NCBI GenBank assembly: GCA_947095585.1
Contig: OX352764.1
Span: forward strand, 70,947,536-71,011,535
Reading direction: 5' to 3'
Length of the DNA: 64,000 nt
Source: Nephrocerus scutellatus
Lineage: Eukaryota; Arthropoda; Insecta; Diptera; Pipunculidae
In this document: one piece after another, positions 55,722 to 64,000 of the stretch
Layout: every line of letters starts with the position of its first letter
Position numbering within the stretch: position 1 is the first letter of the stretch
The notes under the pieces: model-generated
What the model was told of the DNA's origin: nothing
Databases searched by the model: none
Seen by the model: only the letters and a program-made list of their open reading frames with translations
Position numbers and translations under genes: made by a program

Positions 55722-56006
55722 GTTTATACAAAACCTTCTCTATAGAAAGCCCAACTCTACGCATACTAATGCTGTAAACCAAGACCAAACGCATGTGTGT
55801 TTGTGGGATGTGAATACAGTGAACAAAAAATAAGTAGTCGCAAAAAGCGAGAAACGTAAGATGTGGTAGTGGGAAACAGAAAAATTTTATATGAATTTTG
55901 CTCTTTAGTTGATTACTAATACAATTACGTTTGGTCTTAATCTAAGCATGTATCTGTGTACGATCGGAACAGTTGGGCTTTCTATAGAGAAGGTTTTGGT
56001 TTATAC
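55722..56006. mobile_element. MITE family M3 with ~30-bp TIRs
   Basis: AAAACCTTCTCTATAGAAAG followed by CCCAACT (55731-55757) is repeated in exact inverted form at 55970-55996 (AGTTGGGC, TTTCTATAGAGAAGGTTTT). A ~210-bp non-coding interior lies between. Outer bases (GGGTTTATAC / TTTATACCATA) are less well conserved. No transposase. Confidence 0.8.
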
Positions 56007-56044
56007 CATAATGAGCACTCACATTTTTAAATTCTTAAAATTTA

Positions 56045-56190
56045 ATTTAAGCTGTATTTAAATTGAATTCGAATTGGGAATTACAACAACAATTGCACTG
56101 TCGAATTCCTTCTTTGGAATTTGAAAACCTGCTGTTTGGCTGGTTTTGACATTCAATTCTTATTCGGATTCCAAATAAAATACAGCTTTA
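56045..56190 (-). mobile_element. MITE family M1, fourth copy
   Basis: The reverse orientation of the elements at 5.87-6.33 kb: GCTGTATTTAAATTGAATTC at one end and CCAAATAAAATACAGC at the other, with the shared CAATTGCACTGTCGAATTCC core. Confidence 0.75.
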
Positions 56191-56498
56191 ATTACAAATC
56201 TTCGGCACAAGAAATACTACAACTGTTTGACGTGTTCGGAAAAAAAATTCCCTAATAACACCATGTGAATATTTGGGTTTGTTACAGAAAAAAACGTTTC
56301 TGTTTGGTCATTATTTTATTAACATTTTTGCTTTGGTTTCGTAAATAGATCCTGAATAAGTTCAGACTAAAATTTAATTTAGTTAAAAAATTAAAATTTT
56401 TCGTGTAAATTCTTTAATCGGGAATACATATAGTGCAGTTTGAATGAAATCGGGTAAATTTTTTAAAATTTTTGTTAGAGAGCCCCCCGACCCCGGAG
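56191..56498. other. Spacer before LINE K
   Basis: AT-rich. From about 56430 the sequence (GAATGAAATCGGGTAAATTT, then CCCCCCGACCCCGG) resembles a diverged monomer of the array that follows. No gene. Confidence 0.4.
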
Positions 56499-58448
56499 CC
56501 ATTTCACTTTAAAATTTTTACAAAAAGTTTTGTCCATCGGAGATACACATGCACATAAAATTTAAAGAAAATCTGATAAATTTTTTAAACAATTTGTTTG
56601 GGTCCCCCCGACCCCGGGGCCCGAAATCTTCACTTCAAATTTTTTACAAAAAGTGTTGTCCATCGGAGATACACGCGTATAAACTTTGAAGAAAATTGGG
56701 TACTTTTTTCAAAACATTAGTATGGGTACCCCCCGACCCCTGGGCACGATTACTTTCAAATTTTTACAGAAAGTGTTGTCCATCGGAGATACACATGCGT
56801 TTAAAATTTTAATAAAAACGGGTACCTTTTTTTATAAACTTTGTATGGGTGCCCCCCGACCCCTAGGCCCGATTACTTCCAAATTTTTACAAAAAGTGTT
56901 GTGCATCGGAGATACACATGCTTATAAAATTTAAAAAAAACGGGTAAATTTTTTAAAAAAAATTTGTATGAGAGGAAGTGTGTTAAAAATTGATCGCAAG
57001 ATTCTGCCCACCAGCCAGCCAGCCACGGGCACGCGAAGTTAATATAGATATTTAATATTTAAAAATTATTCAAGTTATCCACTCCATACAAATCTTAAGA
57101 CTAAATTCGGTGCGCTCGGTTCACGAAAAAAAATTCGAATATTAGAAGATGAATTTTGACGGCTATATTAAAACCAATTATTTTTGTTTTCTTACGCGAA
57201 GCAAGATCATCATACGGTTTTACAATGCGCAGTGTTATTTGTTTTTAGGTATATGTTCATGACCAATATCTTGAGCTGGATATATGAAATATCAAGCAAA
57301 GAACGATAAAAATATTCAATATTTTGAAGAATATACTCCCGTCAATTACAGCGTATATAAAAGCAACAGCAACATCAAAGTTAGTCCTAAGTTATTTCAA
57401 TACGTAAATAAATTGATAAGTTTATTGTTCGAAAGTTAGGCCAAAGCTATTCAGGATATATTTCTCAAAACGCCTATAGTTTTAATATTTAAATAAACAT
57501 AAAGTATTTTTTATAAAATATAAGTTATATTTCTAATATGAAATCTGGCAACTCTGTCAAGATAATAGCAAGTGTTCTTAAGTCAGTGTTATTTTTAAAA
57601 CTTTAAAAATCATATTTATTCGCGCGTAATAAACGCGAAATTATCTTCAAACAATTGTGTTCTGTGTAAACTATCACGGTCATATGAAATTCTCACCGGA
57701 AGATCAATCAGTGCAAAGGTAAGCAGCATCCTTATTTCTCAATTTGCCTGGTTATCAATTGACAGCGGTGGAACCCAAGCTACCATCAAAAGCTCCAAAC
57801 ACCTAAGCTTTCTAGCCCAGATTCATTAGGCTTATCACAGACAACAAACACCCGACCTGCTTAATTGCCTAAAGGTATGCTCTGTTTTTCATGAGCTACG
57901 TGAAAAATGAGTGTATTAAGATCGCCTCCAGGGGCTAACTCTACCCGACTGGAAAACAACTTATTTTACCTTGCCTCAAAACGTACTTCATCGACAGCAA
58001 CACTAACATCAACCACCATTACAACTGCAAGTGCATCATCATTCAATACAACGACCACACTAATTTCAAGTAACGCCAACAATATAACTACACCCATAAC
58101 AAATACATCTCTAACCATCATAACAGACGACCCCACCACAAAACCTAGCGCAATGCAATCAAAAAGAAACAGGGCATCCCTCGAAAAAACTAATCAAAGC
58201 ATAGCTAAAAAAACTCAAAAATCAAAATACGCTAAAAAACTACTGGTTGAACCAACCCGAGGAGAAATCTCACAATCGCTTTGATATCCTTTCAACGAAT
58301 GATGAACTAGATGAACCTGAAAGCTTGCCCCAAAAAAACCTCCAAGAAAATTATAAGACCAAGTCGCCGAAACCCCCGCCAATATATGTTCAAGGCGTAC
58401 GATATATACATCTCCTCATTGGCACCCTCAACCTAACTACTTCAAATG
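56499..58448 (+). mobile_element. LINE K, first (3'-truncated) duplicate
   Basis: Begins with four monomers of about 120 bp (CCATCGGAGATACAC at about 56534, 56660, 56780 and 56903; CCCCCCGACCCC between them). About 950 bp of 5' UTR follows, then the ORF1 beginning at ATG 57907 (MSVLRSPPGANSTRLENNLF). ORF1 is frameshifted before the YWLNQP-type segment and continues as SHNRFDILSTNDELDEPESL to about 58440. It stops abruptly at ACTTCAAATG and joins the start of the second duplicate (CCATTTCAC). No ORF2 and no A-tail. Confidence 0.85.
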
Positions 58449-61400
58449 CCATTTCACTTTAAAATTTTTACAAAAAGTTTTGTCCATCGGAGATACACAT
58501 GCACATAAAATTTAAAGAAAATCTGATAAATTTTTTAAACAATTTGTTTGGGTGCCCCCCGACCCCGGGGCCCGAAATCTTCACTTCAAATTTTTTACAA
58601 AAAGTGTTGTCCATCGGAGATACACGCGTATAAACGTTGAAGAAAATTGGGTACTTTTTTCAAAACATTTGTATGGGTACCCCCCGACCCCTGGGCCCGA
58701 TTACTTTCAAATTTTTACAGAAAGTGTTGTCCATCGGAGATACACGCGTTTAAAATTTTAATAAAAACGTGTACTTTTTTTTATAAACTTTGTATGGGTG
58801 CCCCCCGACCCCTAGGCCCGATTACTTCCAAATTTTTACAAAAAGTGTTTTGCATCGGAGATACACATGCTTATAAAATTTAAAAAAAACGGGTAAATTT
58901 TTTAAAAAAAATTTGTATGAGAAGTGTGTTAAAAATTGATCGCAAGATTCTGCCCACCAGCCAGCCAGCCAGCCACGGGCACGCGAAGTTAATATAGAGA
59001 ATTTAAAAATTATTCAAGTTATCCACTCCATACAAATCTTAAGACTAAATTCGGTGCGCTCGGTTCACGAAAAAAAATTCGAATATTAGAAGATGAATTT
59101 TGACGGCTATATTAAAACCAATTATTTTTGTTTTCTTACGCGAAGCAAGATCATCATACGGTTTTACAATGCGCAGTGTTAATTGTTTTTAGGTATATGT
59201 TCATGACCAATATCTTGTGCTGGATATATGAAATATCAAGCAAAGAACGATAAAAATATTCAATATTTTGAAGAATATACTCCCGTCAATTACAGCGTAT
59301 ATAAAAGCAACAGCAACATCAAAGTTAGTCCTAAGTTATTTCAATACGTAAATAAATTGATAAGTTTATTGTTCGAAAGTTAGGCCAAAGCTATTCAGGA
59401 TATATTTCTCAAAACGCCTATAGTTTTAATATTCAAATAAACATAAAGTATTTTTTATAAAATATAAGTTATATTTCTAATATGAAATCTGGCAACTCTG
59501 TCAAGATAATAGCAAGTGTTCTTAAGTCAGTGTTATTTTTAAAACTTTAAAAATCATATTTATTCGCGCGTAATAAACGCGAAATTATCTTCAAACAATT
59601 GTGTTCTGTGTAAACTATCACGGTCATATGAAATTCTCACCGGAAGATCAATCAGTGCAAAGGTAAGCAGCATCCTTATTTCTCAATTTGCCTGGTTATC
59701 AATTGACAGCGGTGGAACCCAAGCTACCATCAAAAGCTCCAAACACCTAAGCTTTCTAGCCCAGATTCATTAGGCTTATCACAGACAACAAACACCCGAT
59801 CTGCTTAATTGCCTAAAGGTATGCTCTGTTTTTCATGAGCTACGTGAAAAATGAGTGTATTAAGATCGCCTCCAGGGGCTAACTCTACCCGACTGGAAAA
59901 CAACTTATTTTACCTTGCCTCAAAACGTACTTCATCGACAGCAACACTAACATCAACCACCATTACAACTGCAAGTGCATCATCGTTCAATACAACGACC
60001 ACTCTAACCATCATAACAGACGACCCCACCACAAAACCTAGCGCAATGCAATCAAAAAGAAACAGGGCATCCCTCGAAAAAACTAATCAAAGCAAAGCTA
60101 AAAAAAACTCAAAAATCAAAATACGCTAAAAAACTACTGGTTGAACCAACCCGAGGAGAAATCTCACAATCGCTTTGATATCCTTTCAACGAATGATGAA
60201 CTAGATGAACCTGAAAGCTTGCCCCAAAAAAACCTCCAAGAAAATTATAAGACCAAGTCGCCGAAACCCCCGCCAATATATGTTCAAGGCGTACGATATA
60301 TACATCTCCTCATTGGCACCCTCAACCTAACTACTTCAAATGACACATACGAATTAAAAGTCTTACAAAATAATGAAATAAAAATACAGACCACCGACTC
60401 CATAACATATACAAAAATAAAAAAAGTACTCAAACTCAAAAACACACAATATTAACCATTTTAAACCCAAGGAACAGCGTAACTTTAGAGTCATGCTACG
60501 TAATATGCACCACTCCGCGGACCAGGAGGAAATCAAAAAAGAACTAAACGAATATGGACACAGCGTTACTAACATACACAACATTTTACAACGAGGAACT
60601 AAAATGCCCCTTTCAATATTCTCGATTGAACTTGAAAATAATAAGAACTACAAAGACATATATAACAAAACTCACCTTATGCACTGCAAGATATCTTTCG
60701 AACCACTTTATCAAAAAAGGTCCATCCCCCAGTGTATGAATTGCCAAAAATACGGTCACACAAAGAACTTTTGCTCACTCGAACCAACCTGTGTGAAGTG
60801 CGCCGGAAAACACAGGACGACTGAATGTACTTTATCTCCGGATTGCAATAACTTAAAATGCGCACTCTGCGGCAAACCACACACCGCAAACTATAAGGGT
60901 TGCGAAGTATATAAAGCTCTAAAGGTACAAAGATATCCGGAACTAAGGAAAAAAATGCTCGATAAGCAGACCTCAGAAGTTAAAAACCCTGACAAAACCA
61001 AAACTGTCTCCAGCATGGCCCAACTTTCGAAAACATATGCTGAGGCAATTAAAGGCAATACAATTCCTGCTGTAAAAAATAATACTCCCCCTACAAACAG
61101 CAATCAGGAACCCAGGAACAATACTCCTCCCACAAACAATAAACAGGAAAACTCAACAAAACCCACAGATGACCTATCCGAAATCAAAGAAAGGATGAAA
61201 CAACTAATATCCCAGATATCTAATATGATGAACATACTAACATTATTAATGACTAAAATAAATAATGGACAGTAATCTTAACCTTAAAATCGTCATATGG
61301 AATTCAAACGGACTAATCCAACATGCTTTAGAAGTAAAATAATTTATCAAAAACCACTCACTAGACATCCTTTTAATTTCAGAAACTCACTTCACAAGCA

Positions 61401-63908
61401 AGAGTTTTCTAAAAATTCCCAGCTTTAAAATCTTCCACACAAACCACCCTAGTGGACGAGCTCACGGCGGAACCGCAATTTTAATCAGACAAGATATTAA
61501 ATGCCATGAACTAAAAGAGTACAGAATAGACTATCTACAAGCGACAACCATCCAAATCGAGGACACACAAGGACCCCTTACAATATCTGCACCATACTGC
61601 CCACCAAAGTTCACAATTAGTACCTTGGAGTATACTGAATACTTCAAATACCTGGGGCCACGTTTTATCGCAGGTGGAGACTTTAACGCAAAGAATACAG
61701 ACTGGGGATCAAGACTAACAAACACAAAAGGAAGAATTCTCATGGATGCTCTGAACAGGTGCAACTGTAAATTTTTAAGTACTGGAGAACCAACCTATTG
61801 GCCCACTGACACCAGAAAAACTCCTGACCTCATAGACTTCTGCATAACTAAGAACATTAACTTAACCTTGACCTTTCCTCAGACCGCTCACCAATCATTA
61901 TTGAATATCTCAAAAACGTAAGACTGCAAATAAAAATGCCACCCTTGACTAACCACAAGACCAACTGGGATGCATACCGACAACTTATTGACGAAAATAT
62001 TGAACTAACGATTCCGGTAACAACCTTGAGAGTGCAATAATTCATCTCAACGATACTCTTTTCTCTGCCGCACTAAAATCAACGCCAGAGTTAAAACAAC
62101 GAAATACTGCTACTTTCACAGTCGTATAAACAAATACTTGTCAAATCTCACACCAACGCACACAACCAACTTCTCTCTGTGGAAATTAAACAAACGTCTT
62201 AAGAACGGAACAACCCATCAACCACCTATCAAAAACATTGACGGTACCTGGTCTAGAAAATGCATGGACAAAGCGAAAACTCTAGCTGACTACTTTAAAA
62301 CAACATTCACCAATGCAATTAATGGTCAGAATATCTCATTTCCACAAAATAACACAACTACAAACACAAGAATTAAGCTAATATCCACCAAAGAAATAAA
62401 ATATCACTTTAAACATAAACTAAATCTAAATAAATCTGCCGGGTATGACATGATAAACGGGAAACTATTAAAATATTTACCTGACAATGCCATTATATAC
62501 CTTAGAAATATCTTTATCGCTGTTATACGTCAAAATTACTATCCTAAAGTTTGGAAGATATCCAAAATAATAGCCTAGGAATGGCTAGGAAACCCGGTAA
62601 AGATCCTACGAAAACTTCTTCATATAGACCGATAAGTCTATTACCAATTATATAAAGATATTCGAAAAGATGATACTTGACCGTATTGACAAAGTAGTAA
62701 AACAACAAAATCTTATCCCAGACCACCAATTTGGTTTTCGACAAAAACACTCGAATATTCAACAAGTTCATCGCGTAACCAATAGAATATTGAATGACTT
62801 GGACGAGGAAAAACATTGTGTCAGTTTATTTAGACGTTGCAAAGGCCTTCGATAGTGTCTGACATAAAGGACTACTATTCAAATTAAACAATATGCTTCC
62901 TACTATGAACTAATTAAAAGCTATTTGAACGGTAGACACTTCTACGTGCAATACAACGATGAGTGCTCCGATTTACGCCAAATAGATGCAGGTGTACCCC
63001 AAGGAAGTGTTTTAGGACCTACGCTTTATCTTCTTTATACAGCGGACATACCGACTCCAATCAACTCCCCACATTTGGAGATGACACGGTAATCCTATCC
63101 TTTAACAAAAACTAGCATAAAACTACCCACAGAACAAGCCTGTAGCGCTTTACAGTACAGTAGAAAGGTTCCTCAAGTTGTATACACTACAACAAGAAAT
63201 TAACAACAAAGAAATCCCCCTTGACAATGAAGCTAAGTACCTGGCTATATTAATAGACAAAAAATTGACTTGGAAACCTCATATAATCTATAAACGAAAC
63301 CAACCAATAAAAAACAAATTCAGACAACTTTTCTGGCTTCTAGGGAAGAATTCAAAGTTATCATAAGAAAATAAACTATTAATATATAAAACTATCATAA
63401 AACCAATATGGACTTACGGGATTCAAATATGGGGAATTGCCTGTACGACAAACATCAACATGATTCAAAGACTGCAAACAAAAATTGTAAACGCACCATG
63501 GTATATAACCAATGAAGACTTACAACGTGATCTCAACATCCTTACTGTAAAAGACGAAATAAAAATGATAAGCAGAAAACATCAAATCGCGCTTTGTAAT
63601 CACACAAATGATCTAATACAAAGCTTACCCGAACAAGAAACCAACACAAAAAGACGATTGAGAAGACGCAAACCGGTAGACCTCCAACATAAATAAATAA
63701 ATTAAATAAAGAAAAGCTATATTCAATGAACGTTTTAATCTGTAATGTAATTGTAATTATGTAAAAAAAATATTCTGTATCGTTTAACAAGTATCTGTAA
63801 GGCAATGGCTGCAAGATGTAAAGTTTATCCCGCTAATTATCTCTTCTAATAATAATTACCAGGTGTCGATAAGACAGATGTAATATAAATAAAAAAATAA
63901 AAAAAATT
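58449..63908 (+). mobile_element. LINE K, second duplicate (complete length, jockey clade)
   Basis: Starts with the same four-monomer array and 5' UTR, then ORF1 (59851-61275 in three frames) and ORF2 (61265-63696, many frameshifts). Visible are the endonuclease (HSLDILLISETHFTSKSFLK, AGGDFNAKNTDWGSRLTN, STGEPTYWPTDTRKTPDLID), the RT (NLIPDHQFGFRQKH-like, VYLDVAKAFDS with a stop after it, VPQGSVLGPTLY-like at about 62995) and the C-terminus (WTYGIQIWG, NAPWYITNEDLQRDLNILTV). It ends in an A-rich tail at about 63885-63908. Motif order is that of jockey. ORF2 is dead. The 48-bp deletion in ORF1 relative to the first duplicate lies near 60003. Confidence 0.88.
60493..61275 (+). CDS. LINE K ORF1 C-terminal part (zinc-knuckle Gag-like protein)
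   Basis: 260 codons from ATG 60493. It is the C-terminal domain of a jockey-type ORF1 protein, a nucleic-acid-binding Gag-like chaperone that packages LINE RNA. The first ~95 residues match the domain found before the knuckles in these proteins (ADQEEIKKELNEYGHSVTNI, LMHCKISFEPLYQK). Three CCHC-type knuckles follow: CMNCQKYGHTKNFC, CVKCAGKHRTTEC and CALCGKPHTANYKGC. A polar tail with twice NNTPPTN leads to a final coiled-coil-like MKQLISQISNMMNIL. The stop overlaps the ORF2 start (ATG 61265), a common jockey arrangement. The N-terminal half is in other frames upstream, so the full protein is not made from this copy. Confidence 0.8.
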   Translation: MLRNMHHSADQEEIKKELNEYGHSVTNIHNILQRGTKMPLSIFSIELENNKNYKDIYNKTHLMHCKISFEPLYQKRSIPQCMNCQKYGHTKNFCSLEPTCVKCAGKHRTTECTLSPDCNNLKCALCGKPHTANYKGCEVYKALKVQRYPELRKKMLDKQTSEVKNPDKTKTVSSMAQLSKTYAEAIKGNTIPAVKNNTPPTNSNQEPRNNTPPTNNKQENSTKPTDDLSEIKERMKQLISQISNMMNILTLLMTKINNGQ

Positions 63909-64000
63909 CTAATATAAATTATTTGCAGCTGAACTTAGTTTAAACGCATTATAAAATATTTTTGGCGTTTATTTATTGTTTATCTCTTCTTTTTTAAATT
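63909..64000. other. Spacer at the right edge
   Basis: Less than 100 bp of AT-rich sequence; nothing recognised. Confidence 0.3.

Noticed and set aside
40461..63908. Head-to-tail jockey elements as a telomeric (HeT-A/TART-like) array
   Set aside because: Telomeric arrays join complete 3' A-tails to the next element. Here the upstream copies lack their 3' ends, and one pair shares pre-existing lesions, pointing to DNA duplication.

Overview
This is a repeat-dominated stretch of a dipteran nuclear genome, probably a schizophoran and possibly tephritid fly. The evidence is insect-style short introns, three recognisable fly genes in the first 11.3 kb, AT-rich spacers, and a set of insect transposon families (jockey-type LINEs, RTE, Ty3/Gypsy, BEL/Pao, an intact DD41D mariner-like element, a tRNA-derived SINE and several MITEs). 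The tephritid placement is inference from the transposon types only.

Region 1-11.3 kb holds the host genes. A single first coding exon of an alkaline ceramidase (brainwashing-like) lies on the minus strand at 3630-3725. Its remaining exons are presumably off the left edge, so 1-3629 is probably intron. A complete five-exon ING4/5-type inhibitor-of-growth gene runs on the plus strand (8758-10198), tail-to-tail with a complete three-exon ANKRD49-type ankyrin gene on the minus strand (11273-10513). The spaces between them carry MITEs and other short dispersed repeats. None of the other open frames here looks like a gene.

Region 11.8-27.5 kb: MITEs, then an RTE LINE (13.9-17.7 kb) split by an intact DD41D transposon. 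Next come a decayed LINE with a 2A-like motif (18.7-20.2 kb), a degenerate tandem array, and a broken Gypsy element (LTR at 21.15 kb, tRNA-Leu-type primer site) that received a full-length RTE copy. This composite is closed by an LTR of the same Gypsy family in inverted orientation (26.8-27.5 kb).

Region 27.6-38.3 kb: a minus-strand LINE split by a 7.3-kb minus-strand Gypsy element with roughly 1.4-kb LTRs and a lysine-tRNA-type primer site (Osvaldo-like). Then follow a solo LTR of the first Gypsy family (38.5-39.1 kb) and a third RTE fragment.

Region 40.4-55 kb: a jockey-type LINE whose front 2.25 kb is tandemly duplicated. The first duplicate holds a complete 5.1-kb Gypsy element with matching 4-bp target duplications, and the second duplicate preserves the empty site. 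A BEL/Pao fragment follows, itself hit by a tRNA-derived SINE.

Region 55-64 kb: tandem repeats, two MITEs, and a second jockey-type LINE, again with a head-to-tail duplicated 5' part. Each 5' part starts with an array of four units of about 120 bp.

I saw no cellular gene after 11.3 kb. The most interesting signals are structural: a long open Gypsy pol frame that lacks the RT active site, two head-to-tail jockey duplications with 3'-truncated first copies, the inverted LTR pair, the 2A-like LINE, and SAP-like motifs at the start of three unrelated Gypsy Gags. All family assignments come from motif recognition, not from database searches.
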